Below are positions 8,938 to 17,229 of a stretch of 64,000 nt of DNA, piece by piece. The position numbers and the translations under genes are program-made. The stretch's first letter is position 1. Each line of letters starts with the position of its first letter. The stretch spans positions 435,501-499,500 of the forward strand of contig NZ_SMSI01000003.1 of NCBI RefSeq assembly GCF_004354915.1, in the 5' to 3' direction. The stretch comes from Pseudohoeflea suaedae. GTDB taxonomy: Bacteria; Pseudomonadota; Alphaproteobacteria; Rhizobiales; Rhizobiaceae. Below the pieces are notes generated by a model that saw nothing but the letters and a program-made list of their open reading frames with translations, had not been told where the DNA came from and did no database searches.

Positions 8938-9915
8938 TCAGTCGTGGCGGACGGTGCCTTGCGACAGGATCTCGATCACGGCCAGGCCGTCGGCCACCGG
9001 CGTGCGCGGTGTCTCGCCGGTCTCGATGCAGTGCAGGAAATGTCTCAGCTCGCTGGCCAGCGGCATGCCCTCGTCGATGGCGATATATTCCGGGTCGACC
9101 ATCTTCGACTGGAAGCCGTTCTCGTCTTCCCAGACCTCGTGGTGGTAGACGGCGAGTTTCCTGTCCCAGGGCTCCATGTCCTCGAACACGGCCATGGCCT
9201 TCGAACCGATCACCGTCAGCCGGCGTTCGCGATAGGGGTTGAGCCGCGAGGTGAAGACGTGGCTCTTCACGCCGGAGGGAAAGCGCAGGTGCAGATGGGC
9301 GAAATCGCTCAGATGGTTGAGCACGGCCGAGCCCTCGCCATGGACCTCGACGGGGCGCTCGCCGGTCAGCGCCATGATGAGCGAAAGATCGTGCGGGGCG
9401 ATGTCCCACAGCGCGTCGTTCTCGGAATGGAAGCGCCCAAGGCCGAGGCGGTGCGAGTGGATGTAGCGGATCTCGCCCAGCTGTCCGCCGGCCACCAGAT
9501 CGGCAAGCGCCTCGAAGGCAGGGTGGTAGCGCAGCACATGGCCGGTCATGGCGGTCAGCCTTGAAGCTTCGGCGGCATCGACCACGCGCCGGGCGTCCTC
9601 CACCGACAGCGCGATGGGCTTTTCGACGAACAGGTGCTTGCCGGCCGCAATAACGGCGAGAGCGGCTTCGGCATGCTCGTGCGGGGGCAGGGCGAGGACG
9701 ACGCCGTCGATCGTCTCGTCGGCCAGCATGTCCTCGAAGGAAAGCGCGACGCCGCCATTGGCCTCGACCATGGCGTTGGCCTTATCCGGATTGCGGTCGC
9801 AGACCGCGCCGAGCGCGCCGAGGCCCGCGAGCGTTCGGATATGGTTGCCGCCCCAGACGCCGCAGCCGACGACCGCGATTTTGAGATCAGGGGTGAGGGC
9901 TGCACGATCCGTCAT
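8938..9915 (-). CDS. Gfo/Idh/MocA-family NAD(P)-dependent oxidoreductase
   Basis: A 325-residue enzyme with an N-terminal Rossmann domain (VVGCGVWGGNH at about residues 15-25), the family's EKPIAL motif with the catalytic-region Lys (about 96-101), and a C-terminal alpha/beta domain containing HDLSLIMAL. Members oxidise sugar or inositol hydroxyls; the WGGNH form with HSHRLGLGRF recalls enzymes acting on UDP-N-acetyl sugars, but no surface-polysaccharide gene is adjacent to support this. Substrate is unassigned. Confidence 0.8.
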   Translation of the reverse strand: MTDRAALTPDLKIAVVGCGVWGGNHIRTLAGLGALGAVCDRNPDKANAMVEANGGVALSFEDMLADETIDGVVLALPPHEHAEAALAVIAAGKHLFVEKPIALSVEDARRVVDAAEASRLTAMTGHVLRYHPAFEALADLVAGGQLGEIRYIHSHRLGLGRFHSENDALWDIAPHDLSLIMALTGERPVEVHGEGSAVLNHLSDFAHLHLRFPSGVKSHVFTSRLNPYRERRLTVIGSKAMAVFEDMEPWDRKLAVYHHEVWEDENGFQSKMVDPEYIAIDEGMPLASELRHFLHCIETGETPRTPVADGLAVIEILSQGTVRHD

Positions 9916-10116
9916 GAATTTTCTGTCCGAGCTTGTCTGGTCGCATGTTGGGGACGCCTGCCGCTCGCCTTCGCAGTGCCTTCGATCAGGCCGCCGGCGA
10001 GCGCGTCCGCCGTTTCGGGGCGATGACTAGACCCGCAAACCCCGCATGGCAAGGGGCGGGGCGGATCCCTTCGGCGGCAGAATTGACAATCATGTGATTT
10101 TGCAGCCAGACCGCGC

Positions 10117-10145
10117 TTGACACCCGGCAGGCCCGCCCCTTATAT
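10117..10145 (+). promoter_or_regulatory. Sigma-70 promoter of tRNA-Met
   Basis: TTGACA at 10117-10122 and TTATAT at 10140-10145 are separated by 17 bases and lie 44 bases upstream of the tRNA gene, a near-ideal housekeeping promoter. Confidence 0.75.
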
Positions 10146-10188
10146 CCCGCCCGACCGACCGGGGCACCACGCCGCCCCGCAGTCTCCT

Positions 10189-10265
10189 GGCGGAGTAGCT
10201 CAGTAGGTTAGAGCAGAGGAATCATAATCCTTGTGTCGGGGGTTCGAATCCCTCCTCCGCTACCA
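10189..10265 (+). tRNA. tRNA-Met (anticodon CAU)
   Basis: A 77-base cloverleaf with acceptor stem GGCGGAG / CTCCGCT (first pair G-U), D-arm GCTC/GAGC, anticodon stem around loop ATCATAA giving anticodon CAU, T-arm with GTTCGAATC, discriminator A and an encoded CCA (10263-10265). The sequence matches the elongator tRNA-Met seen across alphaproteobacteria rather than initiator tRNA. Its 3' end is repeated at 24822-24835, making it a likely integration site. Confidence 0.93.
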
Positions 10266-10267
10266 AA
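10254..10267 (+). repeat. Candidate attL at the tRNA-Met 3' end
   Basis: CCTCCGCTACCAAA spans the tRNA acceptor 3' strand, CCA and two further A residues. It is identical to 24822-24835. Confidence 0.55.
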
Positions 10268-10385
10268 AATTGTTGACGACGATGATGAAAGTTGCCCTTG
10301 GTCGCCTAGAAGGCCGAGCAAGCCGTCGATTTTGATGTCCGTGCCCGTTTCCGTGGGGGTGACCGTGATCTTGTTGATCAGTCGA
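10266..10385 (-). pseudogene. Serine-recombinase C-terminal remnant
   Basis: On the minus strand this stretch reads LINKITVTPTETGTDIKIDG followed by LLGLLGDQG, the typical C-terminal end of large serine recombinases (pattern L-I-x-x-I-x-x-T-P, then I-x-I-x-G-x-L). About 35 codons are recognisable; the upstream part is frameshifted and lost. Its place directly against tRNA-Met suggests it is what remains of an element's integrase/resolvase gene. Confidence 0.5.
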
Positions 10386-10746
10386 CAGCATGCCGTTCTC
10401 CAGCGTGCTTGCGTGTTGTCTTGTGCGGACTTTTCCAGCTTAACGGCAGCGTCCGCATTCGGCGCTCATCACTGAACCCTCCAACGGCCGAAATGGGCGC
10501 GCGAAGCTGCCAGCCCCAAATGTGCTCTCAAGTCAGAAGAGTGCGATCTCGAGCCTGACTCCTGAAAGAAGTCACTCGCTGCTAAGCACGCAACCCCAAA
10601 CTGACCGCGCCAGAAAGTCACTGCTGGGTCCCTCACCGGAGGGAACTGCCTGGCCGGATTCGTATCAGCGAAAATGCGCCGGCCATTTGCCTCCGGCATA
10701 GAATATTGTGCATTGCACAATTCATGAATTTCGGCAAAATGAGTGC
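10386..10746. other. Degenerate region upstream of nasT
   Basis: About 360 bases with no credible coding frame on either strand; it appears to be decayed accessory DNA ending in the nasT promoter region. The only clear structure is the palindrome at 10706-10720. Confidence 0.4.
10706..10720. promoter_or_regulatory. Perfect 15-nt palindrome upstream of nasT
   Basis: TTGTGCATTGCACAA reads identically on both strands except for its central base and lies 27 bases before the nasT start. The TGCA-centred arms resemble NtrC-type nitrogen-control sites, which would suit a nitrate regulator, but the spacing differs from the classical 17-mer. It is a candidate operator only. Confidence 0.45.
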
Positions 10747-11355
10747 ATGAATTCCCCCGAACCCTCCGTTCTGGTCGTCGATACCAACCCTGCCCGTGCG
10801 GCTATCATTGAGGAAGGGCTGCGCGCGGAGGGGTATGGACGTGTGACGCTCGTCGTCGAAATGCACGGACTGGCCGGCCATATCGCCGCGCTCGAGCCCG
10901 ATGTGATCGTCATGGATCTCGGCAACCCCAATCGCGACATGCTCGAAAGCATGCTTCAGCTCGCGCGTGCCATCCGCAAACCGATTGCGATGTTCGTCGA
11001 CAAGTCTGATCGGGAATCGATGGAGCGCGCCATCGAAGCAGGCGTCTCAGCCTATGTGGTAGACGGGCTGCGCGCCGACCGCGTGCGGTCGATCATGGAA
11101 ATGGCGATCAGCCGCTTCAATGCGTTCTCTCGGCTCGAGCGGGAGCTCGAAAATGCCAAGGGTGCGCTTGCCGCGCGCGCCACCATAGACAAGGCCAAGA
11201 GGCTTATCATGAAGACGCGCGGCATGGACGAGACGGAGGCCTACAACCTCTTGCGCAAGACGGCGATGAACCAGAACCGCAAGATGGTCGATGTGGCTGA
11301 AAGCCTGTTGATGTCGGCGAGCCTCCTGGGCGGCGACGAGGAGAATACGCCATGA
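10747..11355 (+). CDS. nasT: NasT, nitrate-responsive ANTAR antiterminator
   Basis: A 202-residue two-domain protein: a receiver-like N-terminal domain (VLVVDTNPARAAI, then VIVMDLGNPNRDM) and a C-terminal ANTAR RNA-binding domain (about residues 130-190) with ATIDKAKRLIMKTRGMDETE and a DVAESLL end. NasT binds leader RNA hairpins and prevents termination ahead of nitrate genes; NasS sequesters it when nitrate is absent. I use ATG 10747 (MNSPEPS); the longer frame from 10708 would cross the palindrome. It overlaps nasS by four bases. The leader downstream contains a fitting terminator. Confidence 0.9.
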   Translation: MNSPEPSVLVVDTNPARAAIIEEGLRAEGYGRVTLVVEMHGLAGHIAALEPDVIVMDLGNPNRDMLESMLQLARAIRKPIAMFVDKSDRESMERAIEAGVSAYVVDGLRADRVRSIMEMAISRFNAFSRLERELENAKGALAARATIDKAKRLIMKTRGMDETEAYNLLRKTAMNQNRKMVDVAESLLMSASLLGGDEENTP

Positions 11356-12533
11356 AGCTGGTAACCGCCTCCTTTCTCCCGCTCCTTGATGCCTCGATCC
11401 TCATCGCCGCACGCGAGAAGGGCTTTGCCGAAGGTGAGGGAATCGATCTGCGTCTCAGCCGCGAGGTATCGTGGGCCAATGTGCGCGACCGGATGGCGAT
11501 CGGCCATTTCGACGTGGCTCACATGCTCGCGCCGATGCCGCTTGCCTCCAATCTGGGCCTGACGCCGATTTCGGAGAGGATCATCGCGCCGATGGCTTTG
11601 GGCTCCGGCGGTAATGCCGTGACGGTTTCAAAAGCGCTGAGTGAAGCGCTCGACCTTCCGGTATCCCTCGACGATCCGGCGGAAGCAGGCAGATCTCTGC
11701 GTAGATTGATAGCTGCCCGGCAGTCGAACGGGGACGCGCCATTGCGCTTCGGCGTGGTGCATCCGCATTCCTCGCATTTCTTCGAGCTTCGCTACTGGCT
11801 GGCTGCCTGCGGGATCGATCCCGAAACCGAGATCGACACGATCGTGCTTCCACCGCCCTACATGGCTGATGCGCTGAAGCGGGGGACGATCGACGGTTAT
11901 TGTGTGGGTGAGCCCTACAATACCGCTGCGCTCGAGGCGGGAGACGGCGTGTTGCTTACCACCAAGAACGCGATCTGGCGCAACAGTCCCGAAAAGGTGC
12001 TGGGCGTGCGAGAAGACTGGGCGGACGACAATCCGGAAATGCTCGGCGATCTCCTTCGCGCGCTCTACCGCTCGGCGGAATGGTGCGGGACCGTTGCCAA
12101 CAGGCGCGAACTCGCCACCATCCTTTCCTCAGGCCAGTACCTCAACGCTTCGGCCGAGCTGCTCGAAGCTGCGCTGGCCGGCCCTGCCGGGTTCGAGCCG
12201 TTCGCTCATGTGGCGACCTATCCCTGGCAGAGCCACGCTTTGTGGTTCTACTCCCAGATGGTGCGCTGGGGGCAGGTTGAGCACACTGTGGAACATGCAT
12301 CGACCGCAAGCCGGAGCTTTCGTCCCGATATCTATCGCGACGTGCTTGCGCCGACGGGCGCCCCTGTTCCGTCGGCCAATGCCAAGGTGGAGGGGGCGTT
12401 GCTCGAGCCGACTCCTGTCGGGGCGGGGCAGGCGCGACTCATACTTGGTCCGGACGGTTTCTTCGACGGGCGCATTTTCGATCCGGAGGCGCTTGATCGC
12501 TATATCAGTGAGCAGAGGCGGGCGCGAAACTAG
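11352..12533 (+). CDS. nasS: NasS, nitrate/nitrite-sensing partner of NasT
   Basis: A 393-residue protein homologous to the periplasmic nitrate-binding protein NrtA (compare NrtA encoded at 12839) but lacking any signal peptide, so it is cytoplasmic: it begins MKLVTASFLPLLDASILIAA. The motifs HSSHFFELRYWLAACGIDPE and GYCVGEPYN line the nitrate pocket of the family. In Paracoccus and Bradyrhizobium NasS binds NasT and releases it upon nitrate binding. ATG overlaps the nasT stop (ATGA), so the pair is translationally coupled. Confidence 0.9.
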   Translation: MKLVTASFLPLLDASILIAAREKGFAEGEGIDLRLSREVSWANVRDRMAIGHFDVAHMLAPMPLASNLGLTPISERIIAPMALGSGGNAVTVSKALSEALDLPVSLDDPAEAGRSLRRLIAARQSNGDAPLRFGVVHPHSSHFFELRYWLAACGIDPETEIDTIVLPPPYMADALKRGTIDGYCVGEPYNTAALEAGDGVLLTTKNAIWRNSPEKVLGVREDWADDNPEMLGDLLRALYRSAEWCGTVANRRELATILSSGQYLNASAELLEAALAGPAGFEPFAHVATYPWQSHALWFYSQMVRWGQVEHTVEHASTASRSFRPDIYRDVLAPTGAPVPSANAKVEGALLEPTPVGAGQARLILGPDGFFDGRIFDPEALDRYISEQRRARN

Positions 12534-12838
12534 TCAAACGATCGGCGTTCTGATTATGAAATAGGCAATTGGAGCATTTGCGCGGAAAAGAGTCATTTTC
12601 CAGTTGCATTGCAGAGTGCGTCGCACTATGAATTATCCCGCAGCGCGCAATTGAGCGTGTCTGTGAACCGGCAAAAGGTCGCCGGTCATTCGCGTCCAAC
12701 GGCGGGCGCCCTTTCAGGCAAAGCTGCCAAACCACACTCAACCTGCTTCGACGAGAGGCGGACCAGTGCGGTTTGGCAGCTTTTCTGTTTGGGCGCCCAT
12801 TTTTTTGACCGGAAGCGGTCCGAGAGGGAGTACGGGGA
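12534..12838 (+). promoter_or_regulatory. nas/nrt leader RNA with conditional terminator (NasT target)
   Basis: This 305-base gap before nrtA has no gene. It contains a 6-bp hairpin ACCGGC / GCCGGT (12667-12686) and then a large terminator-like structure (12704-12805). The arrangement, hairpin(s) followed by a terminator in a nitrate operon leader with nasTS upstream, matches the known NasT antitermination mechanism. I could not identify with confidence the paired hexanucleotide-loop hairpins that ANTAR proteins bind. Confidence 0.65.
12704..12805 (+). terminator. Long leader terminator hairpin before nrtA
   Basis: A perfect 14-bp stem, AAAGCTGCCAAACC (12720-12733) with GGTTTGGCAGCTTT (12770-12783), is nested inside an outer stem of GGGCGCCC (12704-12711) with GGGCGCCC (12791-12798). 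A run of seven T residues follows at about 12800-12806. It lies upstream of the nrtA ribosome-binding site, so it would stop transcription before the operon unless antiterminated. Confidence 0.75.
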
Positions 12839-14227
12839 ATGAAGGGTTTCAAGTCGTCGCGCCTTGCAGCGCTGGTCGCCGGTTTCATGAGCGTGTCCGC
12901 TCTGACAGCCAATGCCGAAATGCTCGATGTCGAGAAGGACGAGCTGACCTTCGGCTTCATCAAGCTGACCGACATGGCGCCGCTCGCCGTCGCCAAGGAG
13001 ATGGGCTATTTCGAGGATGAGGGGCTTTACGTCACCCTCGAGCCGCAGGCCAACTGGAAGGTGCTGCTTGACCGTGTGATCACCGGCGAGCTCGACGGCG
13101 CCCACATGTTGGCCGGTCAGCCGCTTGCCGCAACGATCGGCTTCGGAACAAAGGCGCATATCGTCACGCCCTTCTCGATGGACCTGAACGGAAACGGCAT
13201 CACCGTTTCCAACGAGATCTGGGAAATGATGAAGCCGCGTGTGGAGATGGATGCCGAAGGCAAGCCGGTCCACCCGATCAAGGCGTCGGCACTGAAGCCG
13301 GTCATTGACAAGTTCAAGGCGGAGGGCAAGCCATTCAACATGGGCATGGTCTTCCCGGTCTCGACCCACAATTACGAACTTCGCTACTGGCTGGCCTCGG
13401 GGGACATCAACCCCGGCTACTACTCGCCATCGGACGTCTCCGGCCAGATCCAGGCCGATGCGCTTCTCTCTGTCACCCCGCCACCGCAGATGCCGGCAAC
13501 GCTCGAAGCCGGCACCATCTATGGCTATTGCGTGGGTGAACCCTGGAACCAGGCTGCCGTCTTCAAGGGTATCGGGGTGCCGGTGATCACCGACTACGAG
13601 ATATGGAAGAACAATCCTGAGAAGGTTTTCGGCCTGACCAAGGAATTCACCGAGGAAAACCCGAACACGACGCTGGCGCTCACCAAGGCGCTGATCCGCG
13701 CAGCCAAGTGGCTCGACGAGAACGACAACGCCAACCGCGAGGAAGCGGTCGAGATCCTGTCGCGCTCGGAATATGTCGGTGCGGACGCCGAGGTCATCGC
13801 CAACTCGATGACCGGCACCTTCGAATACGAAAAGGGCGACAAGCGCGACGTTCCGGACTTCAACGTCTTCTACCGCTATTTCGCGGCCTACCCCTATTAC
13901 TCGGATGCTGTCTGGTATCTCACGCAGATGCGCCGCTGGGGCCAGATCCCGGACGCCAAGCCGGACAGCTGGTACGACGAGACCGCCAAGTCCGTCTATC
14001 GCCCTGACATCTACCTCAAGGCCGCAAAGATGCTGGTTGAGGAAGGTCTGGTCGATGAAGCCGATTTCCCCTGGGACACGGACGGCTACCGCGAGCCGAC
14101 GCCGGCCGCCGATATCATAGACGGGATCGCCTATGACGGCCGCACGCCAAACGCCTATCTCGACGCGCTTCCGATCGGCCTGAAGGGTGAACAGAAGGTC
14201 GAAGGCAGCGAAGTCGTCGGCGGATAA
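12839..14227 (+). CDS. nrtA: Nitrate ABC transporter substrate-binding protein NrtA
   Basis: A 462-residue periplasmic or lipid-anchored binding protein. A Sec signal peptide (basic MKGFKSSR, hydrophobic core, ANA cleavage site at about residue 26) precedes the CmpA/NrtA fold. Motifs shared with NasS are [19 protein letters not shown] and [16 protein letters not shown], which bind nitrate/nitrite. It is the first gene after the antitermination leader, followed by nrtB and the fused ATPase. The ATG is preceded by GAGAGGGAG. Confidence 0.93.
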   Translation: MKGFKSSRLAALVAGFMSVSALTANAEMLDVEKDELTFGFIKLTDMAPLAVAKEMGYFEDEGLYVTLEPQANWKVLLDRVITGELDGAHMLAGQPLAATIGFGTKAHIVTPFSMDLNGNGITVSNEIWEMMKPRVEMDAEGKPVHPIKASALKPVIDKFKAEGKPFNMGMVFPVSTHNYELRYWLASGDINPGYYSPSDVSGQIQADALLSVTPPPQMPATLEAGTIYGYCVGEPWNQAAVFKGIGVPVITDYEIWKNNPEKVFGLTKEFTEENPNTTLALTKALIRAAKWLDENDNANREEAVEILSRSEYVGADAEVIANSMTGTFEYEKGDKRDVPDFNVFYRYFAAYPYYSDAVWYLTQMRRWGQIPDAKPDSWYDETAKSVYRPDIYLKAAKMLVEEGLVDEADFPWDTDGYREPTPAADIIDGIAYDGRTPNAYLDALPIGLKGEQKVEGSEVVGG

Positions 14228-14336
14228 GGACCGACGAAAGCGACAAGCGGAAGGCGCTGACCGCCTCCCGAATCTCCTCAATGACTTTCGAAACGCGGCG
14301 CGGGTCGCCGGATGTTTCAAGCGGAAGGGCAAGTCC

Positions 14337-15422
14337 ATGACGAACGTCACCGACACCTACGGAACGGAAGACCCGGCAAAGGCTGAACGGCGCGAGAGGC
14401 TGTTCCAGCGGATCAACCGTATCGCCGTCTGGCTCAACGCGCTGGGGCTCGGTTTCATCCCGCCCCTGATGCGTATGGCTGCCGGTGATGACGTTCGCGA
14501 GCAACTCGGCATCCTCAAGCGTGTGCTCGTCATCCCGATGGTCGGCATCCTCGCCTTCCTGCTTCTTTGGGGCACGCTCGCACCGCGGATCAACACGTCG
14601 CTCGGAGCCATTCCGGGGCCAATTGAAGTGGCGGAACAGGCGGGTGCCCTTTGGAAGGACCATCTCGCCGAACGCGAGAAGGCGACGAAGTTCTACGAGC
14701 GCCTTGAGGCGCGCAACCAGAAGCTCACCGCCCAGGGGCAGACAGACAAGGTCAAGGAGCGCGCCTATACCGGCAAGCCCACCTATATCGACCAGATCGG
14801 GACTTCACTTCTGACGGTTGCGCTCGGTTTCGTCTTTGGCACCCTCATCGCCGTGCCGCTAGGCATCGCGTCCGGCCTGTCGAAGACCTTCAACGGCGCC
14901 ATCAATCCGCTGGTTCAGATCTTCAAGCCTGTCTCTCCGCTCGCCTGGCTGCCGATTGTCACCATGGTGGTGTCGGCGCTCTATGCAAACCCGATGGACT
15001 GGCTGCCGAAATCGATGTTGATCTCGGCGATTACCGTCACTCTCTGCTCGCTCTGGCCGACATTGATTAACACCGCGCTTGGCGTGGCCTCGATCGACAA
15101 GGATCTCGTCAACGTCGGCAAGGTGCTTCAGTTGTCGACCGCGACCACCGTACGCAAGCTGGTGCTGCCGTCCGCGCTGCCGCTGATCTTTACCGGCCTT
15201 CGACTTGCTCTCGGTGTGGGCTGGATGGTGCTGATCGCCGCCGAGATGCTCGCCCAGAATCCCGGACTCGGAAAGTTCGTGTGGGATGAATTCCAGAACG
15301 GATCGTCGGACTCGCTCGCCCGCATTATGGTCGCCGTCTTCACCATCGGCATCATCGGCTTCGTGCTCGACCGCATCATGTTTGCGCTCCAGCAAGCCTT
15401 CACCTTCTCGGCCAACCGCTGA
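14337..15422 (+). CDS. nrtB: Nitrate ABC transporter permease NrtB
   Basis: A 361-residue permease. After a cytoplasmic N-terminal region and a first membrane helix (about residues 58-80) comes a hydrophilic segment, then the five-helix binding-protein-dependent transport domain with the EAA-type loop and a conserved [11 protein letters not shown] segment. The start at 14337 (MTNVTDTYG) follows GGAAGGGC; an earlier in-frame ATG at 14187 would overlap the nrtA coding end. It dimerises and pairs with the NBD fusion encoded next. Confidence 0.92.
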   Translation: MTNVTDTYGTEDPAKAERRERLFQRINRIAVWLNALGLGFIPPLMRMAAGDDVREQLGILKRVLVIPMVGILAFLLLWGTLAPRINTSLGAIPGPIEVAEQAGALWKDHLAEREKATKFYERLEARNQKLTAQGQTDKVKERAYTGKPTYIDQIGTSLLTVALGFVFGTLIAVPLGIASGLSKTFNGAINPLVQIFKPVSPLAWLPIVTMVVSALYANPMDWLPKSMLISAITVTLCSLWPTLINTALGVASIDKDLVNVGKVLQLSTATTVRKLVLPSALPLIFTGLRLALGVGWMVLIAAEMLAQNPGLGKFVWDEFQNGSSDSLARIMVAVFTIGIIGFVLDRIMFALQQAFTFSANR

Positions 15423-15445
15423 TCGACGGGACAGGGAGAAAAGCC

Positions 15446-17224
15446 ATGGGCAATTCCGGCGTGAATATTCTTTCGACAAGGGGCCTAGCCAAGGGCTTCG
15501 GGGAGGGCGCGTCGCGTGAAGAGATCCTCGATGACGTCAATCTTGAGGTCGGGGAGGGCGAGTTCATCGCCATCGTCGGGTTCTCCGGCTCGGGCAAGTC
15601 GACGCTGATCTCCTTGCTTGCCGGTCTCGCCACTCCGGAGAAGGGCGAGATCCTCTTCAAGGGCGAGCCGGTGCATGGAACCGACCCGAAGCGCGGGGTG
15701 GTGTTCCAGAACTATTCGCTGATGCCGTGGCTCTCCGTCTACGACAACGTCGCGCTCGCGACCAACGCCGTTCACAAGACGGTTGTTAAAGAGGTCCGCA
15801 AGGAACTGACCTGGCGCTATATCGATATGGTCGGGCTCTCCCACGCAGCCGATCGCAAGCCGGCGGAACTGTCCGGTGGCATGCGCCAGCGTGTCTCTGT
15901 CGCCCGCGCTCTCGCCATGCAGCCCGACCTTCTTCTCCTCGATGAGCCGCTGTCAGCGCTCGATGCGCTGACCCGTTCCAAGCTTCAAGACGAGTTCGCG
16001 GCAATCTGCGAGACAGAGAAGAAGACCATCGTTCTCATTACCAATGATGTAGATGAGGCGATTCTGCTCGCCGATCGCATCATACCGCTCACACCGGGCC
16101 CCAAGGCGACACTCGGGCAGAGTTTCGCCGTCGACATCGCCCGGCCGCGCGACCGTGCCGACATGAACCATGATGCGGAATTCATACGGCTGCGTGGCGA
16201 GATCACCGAGTATCTGATGAACTTGGGCGAGGGCCGCAAGGGCTCTGATGATATCGGGATCGAACTGCCCGACGTGGTGCCGATCACGCAGGCTCCCGGC
16301 GACACCGGGAAACTGCCGGAAGCCTATCTCAAGGCCGCGAGTTCTCCGATCGAGAAGGGCTTCGTCGAGTTCTTCGAGGTCAAGAAGGTCTATCCGACAC
16401 CAAAAGGTCCGCTGACCGTTGTCGACGGTTTCGACCTCAAGATGAAGAAGGGTGAGTTCATCTCGATCATCGGGCACTCGGGCTGCGGCAAGTCGACGGT
16501 GCTGTCGATGGCTGCCGGCCTGAACCCGATCTCGGGCGGCGGCATCATTCTCGACGGCAAGGAAGTGTCAGGTGCCGGTCCAGAACGCGCGGTCGTTTTT
16601 CAGGCGCCATCGCTCATGCCCTGGCTGACGGCGCGCGAGAACGTCGCACTGGGCGTCGATCGCGTTTACCCGGCAGCATCCGCCGCAGAGCGAAAGGATA
16701 TCGTCGAATATTATCTCTCGCGTGTCGGGCTTGCCGATTCGATGCATCGCCATGCCGCCGATCTGTCGAACGGCATGAAACAGCGTGTCGGCATCGCGCG
16801 CGCCTTCGCCCTGTCGCCTAAACTGCTGCTTCTCGACGAGCCATTCGGGATGCTCGACAGCCTGACGCGCTGGGAGCTCCAGGAAGTGCTGATGGATGTC
16901 TGGAAGCGCACCGAGGTGACCACGATCTGCGTCACCCACGATGTCGACGAGGCAATCCTTCTCGCCGACCGGGTGGTGATGATGTCGAACGGCCCGAATG
17001 CCCGGATCGGCAACATCATGGAGGTCGACTTGCCCCGCCCGCGGTCGCGCAAGGCGCTGCTTTCGCACCCCGATTACTACGCCTATCGCGAAGAGCTGAT
17101 GGAATTCCTCGAAGCCTATGAGGGTGGGGCGAACCCCAGCGAGGAACAGCTCAAGTCCATTTCAGAGAAGCGCGCGGCGCGCATTGCCCGCCAGACACGC
17201 AATTCCCTTCTGGCAGCGGAGTGA
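15446..17224 (+). CDS. Fused nitrate transporter ATPase with two NBDs (NrtC-NrtD type)
   Basis: A 592-residue tandem ABC ATPase. NBD1 (about residues 8-265) has Walker [10 protein letters not shown] (45-53), LSGGMRQRV and LLLLDEP. NBD2 (about 308-560) has Walker [10 protein letters not shown] (343-351), LSNGMKQRV and LLLLDEP. The switch-loop His is present in NBD2 (H498 in VTHDVDEA) but is Asn in NBD1 (N200 in ITNDVDEA), so the two sites are unequal. Cyanobacterial NrtC instead carries a C-terminal binding-protein-like domain; here the two ATPases are fused head to tail without it. It powers nitrate uptake with NrtA and NrtB. Confidence 0.92.
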   Translation: MGNSGVNILSTRGLAKGFGEGASREEILDDVNLEVGEGEFIAIVGFSGSGKSTLISLLAGLATPEKGEILFKGEPVHGTDPKRGVVFQNYSLMPWLSVYDNVALATNAVHKTVVKEVRKELTWRYIDMVGLSHAADRKPAELSGGMRQRVSVARALAMQPDLLLLDEPLSALDALTRSKLQDEFAAICETEKKTIVLITNDVDEAILLADRIIPLTPGPKATLGQSFAVDIARPRDRADMNHDAEFIRLRGEITEYLMNLGEGRKGSDDIGIELPDVVPITQAPGDTGKLPEAYLKAASSPIEKGFVEFFEVKKVYPTPKGPLTVVDGFDLKMKKGEFISIIGHSGCGKSTVLSMAAGLNPISGGGIILDGKEVSGAGPERAVVFQAPSLMPWLTARENVALGVDRVYPAASAAERKDIVEYYLSRVGLADSMHRHAADLSNGMKQRVGIARAFALSPKLLLLDEPFGMLDSLTRWELQEVLMDVWKRTEVTTICVTHDVDEAILLADRVVMMSNGPNARIGNIMEVDLPRPRSRKALLSHPDYYAYREELMEFLEAYEGGANPSEEQLKSISEKRAARIARQTRNSLLAAE

Positions 17225-17229
17225 ATGTC

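Noticed and set aside
12807-12820. GACCG/CGGTC hairpin just before nrtA as a second terminator
   Set aside because: The stem is only 5 bp and has no following T run; it sits at the ribosome-binding region and may be incidental.
12686-14356. 556-residue minus-strand frame over nrtA
   Set aside because: Antisense to a clearly recognised binding-protein gene; no family motifs.
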